Assembly: GCA_934525065.1 (NCBI GenBank) | Contig: CAKSYX010000005.1 | Location: 19,870-83,869, forward strand | Reading direction: 5' to 3' | Source of the DNA: an uncultured Eubacteriales bacterium | GTDB lineage: Bacteria > Bacillota > Clostridia > Oscillospirales > Acutalibacteraceae | Length of the DNA stretch: 64,000 bases | Part shown: piece by piece, positions 25,074-33,974 of the stretch | Position numbering within the stretch: the first letter of the stretch is position 1 | How the letters are laid out: each line of letters begins with the position of its first letter | Translations under genes and position numbers: made by a program | The notes under the pieces: model-generated | What the model saw: the letters and a program-made list of their open reading frames with translations, nothing else | What the model was told of the DNA's origin: nothing | The model's database searches: none

Positions 25074-26603
25074 ATGTCAACGCAAGTCTACAAAAACACC
25101 TATACCAAGAAGGAACGGAATATGTACCTTCTCGGTATGGCCGGCCAGAACATGATTTATAACATCATCGGCACCGGCCTTTATTTCTATTACCAAAGTG
25201 TAATTTTCATCCCGGCAATCGCAACCAGTTTATTCATGGCGATTGCAAGAGTTTGGGACGCCATCAACGACCCGATGATGGGAACCATCGTTGACCGCAC
25301 ACATTCAAAATGGGGCAAGTGCAGACCCTACCTTCTTTTCTGCCCCGCCGTTATTTTTGTCATCACTGTTCTTTGCTTCGTCAACGGACAGTATTCCGCG
25401 AAAGCCAACACACCGCTTCAGAATGCGCTCATCATCGGCTGGGCTGCGATTTCATATATCCTTTGGGGTATGAGCTACACCGTCGGTGACATTCCTCTTT
25501 GGGGAATCACTTCGCTCATGACCGACAGAGAAAAAGACCGTTCGAGCATCCTTGCTCTTGCGCGTATAGCAGGCGGAATCGGTGCCGGCGTTGTTCTTCT
25601 TTGCATCATTCAGGTCTCACAGGGTGTCGGCAAGGTTCTTGCGCCGAAAGTCGGCGACAAAAACACCGCAATTCAGTATGGCTTCATAATTATTGCCGCT
25701 GTCTTTGCTCTCATCGGCTGCGGACTTTTCCAGCTTGTCGGAATCTTCACAAAGGAGCGCATTGCTCAGACCGAACAGCAGAATTCAATCAAGGATAACT
25801 TCAAGCTTATGTGGAGCAACGAACCGTTCAGAAAGGTTCTTATTTCAAGCGTAATCAGAAGCCCGATCATGCTCCTTATGAGCGTTGCAATGACTCTTCT
25901 CAATTATTACTTCGGAAACTACGGACAGAAGGATTACACCCTTTATCTCATTATCCTCGGCGGCGCGATTTTCATTGCTCAGTTTGCAATGAGCGCCCTT
26001 GCTCCCAAGCTTTGCGAAAAGTATGAAAAGAAGACCGTCTATAACGTTTCAACCGCAGTCGGAGCTATTGCTTTCGCGCTTATCTTTGTCGTTTACCTCA
26101 TCGCACCGAAAGACCTTGACAAGCCGTTCTGGGTTGTTGTAAACTTCATCCTCTTTGCGGGCGCGGGCGCAGGAATGGGCGCGCTCAATGTTATGCAGTC
26201 CATTCTCATTGCCGACGCAGTTGATTATGAGGAATACAACAACAATATCCGCCCGGACGGAGTTTTCTTCTCCGGCCAGTCCTTTGCAACAAAGCTTTCC
26301 TCAGGTATCGCTTCGATCATTCAGGGTATTGCTTTTGCAATCATCGGCTTCAGCGACAGTAACATCGAGGCCTGCAACATCGCCCTTCAGGATGGTGCTT
26401 CCTTCAAGGATGACTTCCCGCAGTATGCAATGATGATGTTCTTCCTTTGCTCAATTCCGCCGGCGATCGGACTTCTCCTTTCAATCATCCCGATGAAGAA
26501 GTATCCGCTCAAGAACGCCGACAACCGGAAGATCCTTGCCGCTCTCATCGAAAGAAGAGAAAAGGCCGGCAAAGACGAAGCTGCTGCGGATGAAAACGTT
26601 TAA
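25074..26603 (+). CDS. GPH-family (MelB-like) sugar:cation symporter
   Basis: 509 residues with about twelve hydrophobic segments. The family signature lies in the first loop: WDAINDPMMGTIVDRTHSKW followed by GKCRPYLL, in which the Asp residues bind the cation in MelB. Later come SYTVGDIPLWGITSLMT and DAVDYEEYNNNIRPDGVFFS, also typical. Such carriers take up galactosides, pentosides or glucuronides with Na+ or H+. No glycosidase is adjacent, but a GH36-like enzyme lies 5 kb upstream. The ATG follows AGGAGTGATCTG. Confidence 0.87.
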   Translation: MSTQVYKNTYTKKERNMYLLGMAGQNMIYNIIGTGLYFYYQSVIFIPAIATSLFMAIARVWDAINDPMMGTIVDRTHSKWGKCRPYLLFCPAVIFVITVLCFVNGQYSAKANTPLQNALIIGWAAISYILWGMSYTVGDIPLWGITSLMTDREKDRSSILALARIAGGIGAGVVLLCIIQVSQGVGKVLAPKVGDKNTAIQYGFIIIAAVFALIGCGLFQLVGIFTKERIAQTEQQNSIKDNFKLMWSNEPFRKVLISSVIRSPIMLLMSVAMTLLNYYFGNYGQKDYTLYLIILGGAIFIAQFAMSALAPKLCEKYEKKTVYNVSTAVGAIAFALIFVVYLIAPKDLDKPFWVVVNFILFAGAGAGMGALNVMQSILIADAVDYEEYNNNIRPDGVFFSGQSFATKLSSGIASIIQGIAFAIIGFSDSNIEACNIALQDGASFKDDFPQYAMMMFFLCSIPPAIGLLLSIIPMKKYPLKNADNRKILAALIERREKAGKDEAAADENV

Positions 26604-26615
26604 TTAAAAATCACT

Positions 26616-26641
26616 TTGAGCCGGAGCACAGTCCGGCTCAA
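26616..26641. terminator. Hairpin between the symporter and ispE genes
   Basis: TTGAGCCGGA and TCCGGCTCAA form a perfect 10-base stem with a 6-base loop, but no T-run follows. It may be a weak terminator or a processing site between the two genes. Confidence 0.45.
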
Positions 26642-26663
26642 GGCTTTTACGAAAGGAATCCCG

Positions 26664-27539
26664 ATGAAAGTTACAGCCAGAGCCTTTGCAAAAATCAATC
26701 TCATGCTTGACATTCTCAGAACGCTCGAGGACGGTTTCCATGAGCTTTTTATGCTTATGCAGTCGGTCGGACTCTATGACACTGTGAGCGTTGAAGCAAA
26801 TGAAAGCGGAAAAATTTCCGTTCACTGCGACAATGCAGATATCCCCACCGGAAGCGAAAACATCGCCTACAAAGCCGCAGAAGCGTTTTTTGAGTACACT
26901 AAAGTTCAGAATCCGGGAATAAGCATTGAAATTGAAAAGAGAATTCCCCACGCGGCCGGTCTTGCCGGCGGCAGCGCGGACGCGGCCGGAACTGTTGCCG
27001 CGCTCAAAAAGCTTTTTGCTCCCACACTTTCCGACCGAAAGGTTGCCGAAATTTGCGCAAAGATCGGCTCAGATGTTCCGTTCTGCGCGCTCGGCGGAAC
27101 AATGCTCGCTCAGTATACGGGTACGGTGCTGTCATATCTGCCGCAAACAGAAATCGGAAAAATCGTCATCGTCAAGCCCGAAATGTCCGTTTCAACCGGA
27201 AAGGCATATAAGGCCTTTGACACCGCCGAGAGGGTTCGCCACCTTGACAAAAGCGGGATGCTTGAAGCGGTGATGAAGGGTGACGTTGAAGGAATTTACA
27301 GCCGCGTTGACAACGTTTTTGAACAGTTCATTGATGTTCCGGAGCGCATTACTATTAAGGCTGTGATGAGAAAGCATGGCTGTTCCTGCTGCTGCATGAG
27401 CGGAAGCGGACCGAGCGTCTTCGGCATTTTTAAAAACGAGAAGGACGCACAAAGCTGCTTCGGCGAGCTTAAAAAGACTTTTCCGCAGACATATCTTTGC
27501 GATGCAGTGAAAAGCGGCGTTGAGGTCTGCGCCGAGTGA
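26664..27539 (+). CDS. ispE: 4-diphosphocytidyl-2-C-methyl-D-erythritol kinase
   Basis: 291 residues from the ATG at 26664, after AAAGGAATCCCG. GHMP-kinase motifs are present: ARAFAKINLMLDI at the N-terminus with the catalytic Lys/Asn region, the ATP loop PHAAGLAGGSADAAGT near residue 98, IGSDVPFCALGG with the catalytic Asp near 133, and the C-terminal glycine loop MSGSGPSVFGIF near 248. It phosphorylates CDP-methylerythritol in the MEP pathway; dxr and ispG of the same pathway are encoded at 47-51 kb. Confidence 0.95.
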   Translation: MKVTARAFAKINLMLDILRTLEDGFHELFMLMQSVGLYDTVSVEANESGKISVHCDNADIPTGSENIAYKAAEAFFEYTKVQNPGISIEIEKRIPHAAGLAGGSADAAGTVAALKKLFAPTLSDRKVAEICAKIGSDVPFCALGGTMLAQYTGTVLSYLPQTEIGKIVIVKPEMSVSTGKAYKAFDTAERVRHLDKSGMLEAVMKGDVEGIYSRVDNVFEQFIDVPERITIKAVMRKHGCSCCCMSGSGPSVFGIFKNEKDAQSCFGELKKTFPQTYLCDAVKSGVEVCAE

Positions 27540-27583
27540 GCCGAAAAACATTACAATTTTAAAACGGGGCGTTTTGCGGCTTT

Positions 27584-27604
27584 GCAGAGCGCTCTGCTTT
27601 TTTT
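27584..27604 (+). terminator. Terminator of ispE
   Basis: GCAGAGCGCTCTGC, a perfect palindrome folding as a hairpin, followed by seven T. Confidence 0.7.
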
Positions 27605-27638
27605 ACATTGAATTGAACGGAAAAAAATATTTTTCCTC

Positions 27639-27667
27639 TTTACAAGGAGAGGAAAACGTGCTATCAT
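27639..27667 (+). promoter_or_regulatory. Promoter of dinB
   Basis: TTTACA, spacer of 17, TATCAT, immediately followed by the LexA box at 27673. Confidence 0.7.
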
Positions 27668-27672
27668 ATAGC

Positions 27673-27686
27673 CGAACAAACGTTCG
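27673..27686. promoter_or_regulatory. LexA (DinR) operator of dinB
   Basis: CGAACAAACGTTCG fits the Gram-positive SOS consensus CGAAC-N4-GTTCG exactly and covers the predicted transcription start, the usual place for LexA repression. Confidence 0.9.
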
Positions 27687-27703
27687 GAAAGAAGGCACTT
27701 TTC

Positions 27704-28948
27704 ATGAAAGACAGGCTCATTCTGCATTGTGACCTCAACAACTTTTTTGCCTCCGTTGAGTGTTTGAGTCACCCGGAGTGGCGCGATGTTCCGATGGCGG
27801 TCGGAGGAAGCAGTGAGGAAAGGCACGGAATAATCCTTGCCAAAAACGAAAAGGCGAAGCATTTCGGCGTGAGGACTGCGGAGGCACTCTGGGAGGCGCG
27901 GCAGAAATGCCCCGACCTGCTCATCGTTCCGCCGCATTACGATGATTACGTTTTCTATTCAAAAAAGGTTCGCGCAATTTATGAGGAATACACCGACCGA
28001 GTTGAACCGTTCGGAATGGACGAGTGTTGGCTTGATGTGACAGGGAGTACTCTGCTTTTCGGCGGCGGAGGAGAGATAGGCTGTGAAATCAAAGAGCGTG
28101 TCAAACGGGAAACGGGGCTGACAATTTCCGTTGGTGTCAGCTTTAACAAGGTTTTTGCAAAGCTCGCTTCGGACATGAAAAAGCCGGACGCGATGACGGT
28201 CATCGGGCGTGAAAATTTTCGTTCCGTCGTCTGTCCGTTGGCGGTGCAGGAGATGATCGGTGTCGGAAAAGCGACACTGCGCCGTTTGAACTCTATCGGT
28301 GTTTACACCCTCGGCGAGCTTGCAAAAACCGACCCCAAAATGTTGCGCCTTACCTTTGGAAAAATGGGTGAACAGCTTTGGCAGGCGGCGAACGGTCTTG
28401 ACAGCACCCCGGTGCTTTCCAAAAATGAGATTCCGCCGGCGAAGAGCGTCGGACGCAGCGTGACCGGGAAATATGACCTCAAAAACAACGATGAGGTCGC
28501 CGCCGTGATGCTCTATCTGACGGGAAAGGTTGCCTCAAGCCTCAGAGACAACAACGTTATGGCAACCTCGGTTCAAATTCATATCCGCGACGAAAAGCTG
28601 CTTGTCCGCGAATGTCAGGCACCGCTTTCTCAGCCGACGAGAATCGTTGAAATGCTTTTTTCGCTCGGAATGGAGCTGTTTGTGAGCAATTGGAGCTGGA
28701 AGAGCAGTGTGCGTTCAATCGGAATCCGAGCCTGCGGCCTTGTTCCGGAAAACTGCGCTTCTCAGTATAGCCTTTTTTACAGCACAGGCCGCTATGACAA
28801 GCTTGAAGCCCTTGAAGCGCAGGTTTATGAAATCTGCCGCAAGTATGGCAAGAATGCTCTTTTCAGAGCCTCAACGATGCGCATTGCCGTTCCGAACTCG
28901 GACACCCCGGCCTTTAACGATGTGAGATATATGACTAAGGAAGGCTGA
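27704..28948 (+). CDS. dinB: DNA polymerase IV (Y-family)
   Basis: 414 residues. The catalytic carboxylates are visible in HCDLNNFFASVE (Asp near residue 9) and GMDECWLDVTGS (Asp-Glu near 105). The KKPDAMTVI loop, the IGVGKATLRRLNSIGVYTLG helix-hairpin-helix and the little-finger domain follow. It carries out error-prone translesion synthesis. A LexA box precedes it, so it belongs to the SOS regulon. No canonical beta-clamp motif is obvious at the extreme C-terminus. The ATG follows AGAAGG by 8 bases. Confidence 0.95.
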   Translation: MKDRLILHCDLNNFFASVECLSHPEWRDVPMAVGGSSEERHGIILAKNEKAKHFGVRTAEALWEARQKCPDLLIVPPHYDDYVFYSKKVRAIYEEYTDRVEPFGMDECWLDVTGSTLLFGGGGEIGCEIKERVKRETGLTISVGVSFNKVFAKLASDMKKPDAMTVIGRENFRSVVCPLAVQEMIGVGKATLRRLNSIGVYTLGELAKTDPKMLRLTFGKMGEQLWQAANGLDSTPVLSKNEIPPAKSVGRSVTGKYDLKNNDEVAAVMLYLTGKVASSLRDNNVMATSVQIHIRDEKLLVRECQAPLSQPTRIVEMLFSLGMELFVSNWSWKSSVRSIGIRACGLVPENCASQYSLFYSTGRYDKLEALEAQVYEICRKYGKNALFRASTMRIAVPNSDTPAFNDVRYMTKEG

Positions 28949-29083
28949 GCGTGAAACAAAAAATGTCGTAATTTGCGGAAAACAGGGTTCACGGACAAAC
29001 TGAACCATAGTGAAAGACGGCGCACGTCAGAAAACGAAGCGGTTTTTGTCTGTATTTTCAAACAAGCAAATATATATTTTCCT

Positions 29084-29107
29084 CATCGGAGTATAATTGC
29101 TCCGATG
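29084..29107. promoter_or_regulatory. Inverted repeat around a TATAAT sequence
   Basis: CATCGGAG (29084-29091) and CTCCGATG (29100-29107) face each other, with TATAAT in the loop and ATTTTTG after the right arm. It could be the dinB terminator or an operator over a -10 box for the next gene; I cannot decide between the two. Confidence 0.45.
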
Positions 29108-29131
29108 ATTTTTGTCTGAAGGGAGATAGAA

Positions 29132-30589
29132 ATGGGAGATGTGCTGAAAAAATTTTCGCTCAAAAATATCGAAAAGCTTGATATGGACGCAAGGTGTGCT
29201 CTGTCGCTTTTTGAAGAAAACGAGTTTTCTGTTGAAAGAGACAGGGGCGAGGGTGTGACGCTCTTTATCAGGTCAACCTTTGACTGCGTTCTGGCCTTGC
29301 CGGATTGCACCTCTCAGCCCGCCCTCAAGGGTGACGAGGAAATTTATGCCGACGGAGACTTTGTCACTCTCACCGATGAAGGGGACAGGCTTTGCCTTTC
29401 GTTCAGCGCAGAATATCAGGACTGCGAGGATTCCTATAGATTCGGAGAAATTAAGCTGCTCTTCACCGAGGCCAAGGTCAAAGAATTCAAGGCGTATAAC
29501 CTTTTTGACTTTATTCCGATATCCGGAATGGAAAATCCGTGGATGTATCTCGGCAGTGTGAGTGAACTTTTGCGGCGGAAAGCCCTCGCGAACGGAAAGC
29601 TTTTGAACAAAGACGAAAGGGAGCTGCTTCCGCTTGCCTGCTTCCTTGCCGATGCGGCTTTTTCGTTTTTGTACAAGAAAACAGCTTTCCCCGAGTACTT
29701 TGTCCGTCTTGCAAGAAAATGCGAAGACGAAAAAGCAGCCGCGCTGATTCAAAAGAAAATGTCCGCCTCAACCGGACTTGTTTCAACCGCCGGAATCGTG
29801 CAAAAGCTTATGAATTCAGAGCATGAAGCACTTTGGCGCAAAGTATATGAGCTTTTGCTGAACTCCCAAAAAGATTATCCTTCGCGCGATTTTGAAAACG
29901 AATTTTCTTTGCAAAAGGCCGAAGACGCCCGCCGCGCTATCGAAAAGGCACTCCATGAGCAGGGCTTTGAGGGCGAATACCCGTCATTTTTCAAAAAGAC
30001 GGATGCTAAATTTTTGACCGCTGCGATGGGCGGACAGCCCGTTACTTTGATGAACGAAAAGAATATCTCCTGCTTTGTTCAAATTTTTGAAAGCAGAAAC
30101 GAAAGTCCGCTTTGCTTCACCGCGCTGAGCGGAACAAGGCTTTGCAGGAAGGACGATGAGGACGGCGATGTGTTTTCCTGCTTCTTCGTTTCGGGCGCAA
30201 GGAGGCGCGGGGTCTGCACGGAGTATTACCTTTCGGCAAACACAAACGAGATTCTTTCCTTGCCCGAGTCTGCCGAAGAATTTGCTGTGATTGCGGCGAA
30301 GCGCGCCGAGCTGAAAAAGCTTTCAAAGGCCGAAGCAAAGCACTGCGGAGAAAGTCGCGGTCTGCCGTTTCGTTCGTTCTTGCTGCTTGCTGTTTTTTCG
30401 GGTCTGCTTTTCAGCGTACTTTTCACGCCGTCTATGGCTTTTATGGCGGCTCTTGATACCGGTGCACCGTTTTTTCAAACGCTCAGAGAGCCGATATGGC
30501 TTGAAATTTTTGTCGGTTCCGGGCTGCTTTTCGGCTTGCTGTTTTCGGCGATGCTTGCGGTTGCCGTAAAAATTGCCAAAAAACGGTGA
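29132..30589 (+). CDS. Unrecognised protein with two C-terminal membrane segments
   Basis: 485 residues. Residues 1-405 are soluble, mixed alpha/beta, with frequent Phe and Leu and no catalytic motif I know. The end has two hydrophobic segments, about 413-435 (FLLLAVFSGLLFSVLF) and 456-480 (IFVGSGLLFGLLFSAMLAVA), before KIAKKR. So it is a large N-terminal cytoplasmic domain anchored at the C-terminus. The ATG follows AAGGGAG. It stands alone between dinB and the MBOAT operon. Confidence 0.75.
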   Translation: MGDVLKKFSLKNIEKLDMDARCALSLFEENEFSVERDRGEGVTLFIRSTFDCVLALPDCTSQPALKGDEEIYADGDFVTLTDEGDRLCLSFSAEYQDCEDSYRFGEIKLLFTEAKVKEFKAYNLFDFIPISGMENPWMYLGSVSELLRRKALANGKLLNKDERELLPLACFLADAAFSFLYKKTAFPEYFVRLARKCEDEKAAALIQKKMSASTGLVSTAGIVQKLMNSEHEALWRKVYELLLNSQKDYPSRDFENEFSLQKAEDARRAIEKALHEQGFEGEYPSFFKKTDAKFLTAAMGGQPVTLMNEKNISCFVQIFESRNESPLCFTALSGTRLCRKDDEDGDVFSCFFVSGARRRGVCTEYYLSANTNEILSLPESAEEFAVIAAKRAELKKLSKAEAKHCGESRGLPFRSFLLLAVFSGLLFSVLFTPSMAFMAALDTGAPFFQTLREPIWLEIFVGSGLLFGLLFSAMLAVAVKIAKKR

Positions 30590-30710
30590 GGAAAAGTCAT
30601 TTAATATGGCAGGCATCGTTGCCATTTGGAAATAAGTTCAAACCGAAAGCCTGTACAATATCCATTGAATAAATTTTCTCTGAGTAAAATAAATTTTGGG
30701 GAGCTGCTTC

Positions 30711-32180
30711 ATGGTTTTTTCAAATCTGTTTTTTGTCTATTTTTTCTTTCCGCTTAATTTGATTTGCTATTTCTTTGCGAAGGATCTTAAGGCGAAAAAC
30801 CTCGTTATGCTCATTTTCTCACTGTTTTTCTATGCGTGGGGTGAGCCGAAATATGTTTTCCTTTTGATTTTTGAATGCTTTGCGGACTGGCTTTTGGCAC
30901 TGTACATCGAAAAATACCGGGGAACAAAAAAGTCAAAGCTGCTGCTTGTCTGCGCGTGCATCGTTGACCTCGGCCTTATCGGCATATTTAAGTACCTGAC
31001 GTTTGTTCTTGAAAACGTGAAGGCCGTCACGGGTCACCCGGAGAATATCATTCAGATAGCTTTGCCTATCGGCATTTCGTTTTATACCTTCCAGCTGCTC
31101 TCATACGTCATTGACGTATACCGCGGCGAAACCGAAGCGCAGAAAAAGTTCTGGCACGTCCTGCTTTATGCAAGCCTGTTCCATCAGTGCATCGCAGGCC
31201 CGATCGTCCGTTACAGCGACGTCTGCGCGGAAATTGAAAGCCGAAAAACCAACCTGAACGAAATTTCAAAGGGAATCAGCCGCTTTGCGATAGGTCTTGG
31301 AAAAAAAGCACTGCTTGCGAATGTCTGCGGTTCGCTTGCAGACACGGTTCTGCTTTCGGACTCCGCACTTGCCGTTGCCGGTGACCTTCAAAAGAACATC
31401 GCCGTTCTTTCAAGCCGCCCGGCGCTCGGCCTGTGGCTCGGAATGATTTTCTATATGCTGCAAATTTACCTCGACTTTTCCGCCTATTCCGATATGGCGA
31501 TAGGTATGGGACAGATGATAGGCTTCCACTATAAAGAAAACTTTGACTATCCGTATTGCTCAAGGAGTGTTGCTGAATTCTGGCGCAGGTGGCATATTTC
31601 ACTCGGAACCTTCTTCCGAGATTATGTTTACATACCCCTCGGCGGAAGCAGAAGGGGGCTTGGCAGAACGGTTCTCAACACATTCATTGTTTGGGCGCTT
31701 ACCGGACTTTGGCACGGAGCCAGCTGGAACTTTGTTTTGTGGGGGCTTTACTTCTTCGTTTTCCTCACGCTTGAACGGCTTTTCCTCAAAGAAAAGCTTG
31801 AAAAGGCTCCCGTGTGGGTTTCCCATGTCTATTTGCTCTTTGTTTCCCTTTTCGGATGGATAATTTTCCGTTTCAGGAACGTTTCTGTCGGCTTTACCGT
31901 GTTCAGGGGAATGTTCGGCCTTTGCTCAAACGGCTTTACAAGCTATGAGATCAACGCGTTCTTCAAGAACAATATCTTCTTCCTTGTCATTGCCGTGGTT
32001 GCCTGCACACCGCTGATGAAGAATCTCGGCAGGCTGATCGTTCAAAATGCGCGCAGCAACGCCGATATTGCGCTTTTCAACGTTGCAAGAAAGATTGCCG
32101 TTCCGGTGGTTTTGCTGATTCTTTCAACGTTTTCCCTTGTCGGCGACAGCTATAATCCGTTCCTTTATTTCCAGTTCTGA
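30711..32180 (+). CDS. MBOAT-family membrane O-acyltransferase (AlgI-like)
   Basis: 489 residues from the ATG at 30711; the longer frame to 30696 lacks a site. About ten or more membrane segments. The family hallmarks are FWRRWHISLGTFFRDYVYIP followed by LGGSR, and the active-site His in TGLWHGASWNFVLWGLYF. AlgI-like proteins move acyl groups (usually acetyl) across the membrane for O-acylation of an exopolysaccharide or wall polymer. The partner at 32200 encodes an extracellular DHHW/AlgX-like protein, the common two-component arrangement. The start has GGGGAGCTGCTTC before it. Confidence 0.92.
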   Translation: MVFSNLFFVYFFFPLNLICYFFAKDLKAKNLVMLIFSLFFYAWGEPKYVFLLIFECFADWLLALYIEKYRGTKKSKLLLVCACIVDLGLIGIFKYLTFVLENVKAVTGHPENIIQIALPIGISFYTFQLLSYVIDVYRGETEAQKKFWHVLLYASLFHQCIAGPIVRYSDVCAEIESRKTNLNEISKGISRFAIGLGKKALLANVCGSLADTVLLSDSALAVAGDLQKNIAVLSSRPALGLWLGMIFYMLQIYLDFSAYSDMAIGMGQMIGFHYKENFDYPYCSRSVAEFWRRWHISLGTFFRDYVYIPLGGSRRGLGRTVLNTFIVWALTGLWHGASWNFVLWGLYFFVFLTLERLFLKEKLEKAPVWVSHVYLLFVSLFGWIIFRFRNVSVGFTVFRGMFGLCSNGFTSYEINAFFKNNIFFLVIAVVACTPLMKNLGRLIVQNARSNADIALFNVARKIAVPVVLLILSTFSLVGDSYNPFLYFQF

Positions 32181-32199
32181 GAGGGGAGGGTGAAACCTT

Positions 32200-33549
32200 A
32201 TGAAAGAACGCAAGTACAGCAAAAAGTACGTCAAGTTTGTCAAAAAGTCAATAAAGCTCTATAAGGTCATTCTTCCCTGCGCGTTTGTTTCGCTTTTGGT
32301 TCTCGGCCTTCTTGTTTCTCTTATCATTCCGCTGAGACCGAAGTTCTCCGAGAAGGAAAAGCGTCAGCTTGCTTCTTTCCCGTCGTTCAGCTTTGCCGCG
32401 CTCTTTGACGGAAGCTTTTTCAGAGGTATAGACTCGTGGTTTTCGGATACTTTTCCGTTCAGGGAGGGTATGATTTCCGCGAACGAAAAGCTTGAAGAAA
32501 TGCGCGGCTTCGGCGACAGAATATACGGGCTTAACAATGAGGTTGTCGATATTCCGATTGCGCCGCCGAAAAGCGACGCCTCAAACGAAAGTGCGACCGC
32601 AGAGCCGACGACCGAAGAGGAAAAAGAGCCGACCGTTCCGGACCAGCTCGATGAGGTTACCCAGAACCTTTCAAACATCACGATTGTCGGCAACACCGGA
32701 TATGCATACTGGTATTTCAATCAGTCGGTTGCCGATAAATACGCGAAAGCGGTGAACAAGACCGCGCAAAAGCTTGCCGGAAAGTCAAAGGTATACACGA
32801 TGCTTGTTCCGACAAGTATGGACATCACGATGTCTGACGCTCTGAGAGCGAAAATGAATTCCGGTGACCAGAAAAAAGGTATGGAATACATTTTTTCCTC
32901 GCTGTCCTCGGACGTTGCCGCCGTTGATATCTATAAGCCGCTGAGGCTTCACAGGGACGAATATCTTTATTACAGAACCGACCATCACTGGACTGCTCTC
33001 GGTGCGTATTACGCCTATGAGGAGTTTGCCGCCGTCAAGGGCGTTAAGCCGATTGCACTTTCAAAATTTGAAAAGAAGAGCTTCGGCGAATTTTTGGGTT
33101 CATACTACACCAACAGTAACAGCAGTGCCCTCAAAAAGGATCCGGACGAGCTGATTGCCTATATGCCTCCGTATAAGACCACTCTTCGCTACACAACGCC
33201 CGACGGCACGGTGGTTGACTGGTTCCTTGTCAACGACGTTTCGTCTTATCCGATTTCGCAGAAATACAGTGCCTTTGCCGGCGCGGACAATCCGTACACC
33301 GTGATTGAAAACAAGAGCAGAGAAAAGGGCAAGACCTGTGTCATTATAAAGGAAAGCTTCGGCAACGCCGTAATTCCGTACATTGTGAACAACTATAAAA
33401 AGGTCTATGTTGTTGATTACAGGTACTATAAGCAGGGCTTCGTTTCCCTTGCGAAAAAGGTCAAGGCAAGTGATGTAATCTTCATCAATAATATGTCCGC
33501 CGTCTGCACTGAAAGTCTTGTGAACCGTATGGACGCCATTGCAGTCTGA
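32200..33549 (+). CDS. DHHW/AlgX-like membrane-anchored acetyltransferase partner
   Basis: 449 residues. One N-terminal membrane segment (about 24-48) is preceded by basic residues, so the bulk is outside. The region FSEKEKRQLASFPSFSF is typical of DHHW proteins. A Thr/Glu-rich linker lies near 125-150. The SGNH-hydrolase-like domain has the signature YYRTDHHWTALGAYYAYEEF near 255-275 and IIKESFGNAVIPYIVNNYKK near 385-405, where Ser-Phe-Gly would supply the nucleophile. It probably completes O-acylation of a surface polymer with the MBOAT protein encoded 19 bases upstream. Confidence 0.88.
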   Translation: MKERKYSKKYVKFVKKSIKLYKVILPCAFVSLLVLGLLVSLIIPLRPKFSEKEKRQLASFPSFSFAALFDGSFFRGIDSWFSDTFPFREGMISANEKLEEMRGFGDRIYGLNNEVVDIPIAPPKSDASNESATAEPTTEEEKEPTVPDQLDEVTQNLSNITIVGNTGYAYWYFNQSVADKYAKAVNKTAQKLAGKSKVYTMLVPTSMDITMSDALRAKMNSGDQKKGMEYIFSSLSSDVAAVDIYKPLRLHRDEYLYYRTDHHWTALGAYYAYEEFAAVKGVKPIALSKFEKKSFGEFLGSYYTNSNSSALKKDPDELIAYMPPYKTTLRYTTPDGTVVDWFLVNDVSSYPISQKYSAFAGADNPYTVIENKSREKGKTCVIIKESFGNAVIPYIVNNYKKVYVVDYRYYKQGFVSLAKKVKASDVIFINNMSAVCTESLVNRMDAIAV

Positions 33550-33567
33550 TTTTAAGGAGGTAACCTT

Positions 33568-33870
33568 ATGATTAAACACGTTGTAATGTGGAGGTTCAAA
33601 CCCTTTGCCGAGGGCAGAACCAAGGAGGAAAATCTGCTGCTTGTCAAAAGTATGCTTGAGGCTCTGCCGGAGAAAATTGACTTTTTGCGCTCAATGAAGG
33701 TCAGCCTCAACGTTAACCCGAAGGAGGGTATGTTTGACGCTGTTCTTGAAAGCGAGTTTGATTCGCTTGAAGACGTTGGGAGGTATCGCATTCACCCGGA
33801 GCATAAAAAGATTTCCTCCTATGTTGCCCTCGTCAAAGAGGACAGGGCAAGCGTTGACTATGAAATGTAA
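33568..33870 (+). CDS. Dabb-family (stress-responsive A/B barrel) protein
   Basis: 100 residues, the usual length for a Dabb ferredoxin-like barrel: begins MIKHVVMWRFKP, has LRSMKVSLNVNP and ends with RIHPEHKKISSYVALVKE. Members form dimers; some are stress proteins and some are cyclases, and the role here is unknown. It lies 18 bases after the DHHW gene with AAGGAGGTAACC, so it is probably in that operon. Confidence 0.87.
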   Translation: MIKHVVMWRFKPFAEGRTKEENLLLVKSMLEALPEKIDFLRSMKVSLNVNPKEGMFDAVLESEFDSLEDVGRYRIHPEHKKISSYVALVKEDRASVDYEM

Positions 33871-33897
33871 TAAATCGCGCAATCTTTGATAAAACAA

Positions 33898-33926
33898 TTG
33901 ACAAAACTTGTTCATCAATATATAAT
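33898..33926 (+). promoter_or_regulatory. Consensus promoter of peptide gene 1
   Basis: TTGACA, spacer of 17, TATAAT: a perfect sigma-A promoter about 50 bases before the ATG at 33975. Confidence 0.92.
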
Positions 33927-33974
33927 AAATATGCCATTTATTTCAGTGGTTACTAATATAGGAGGTATATCAGA

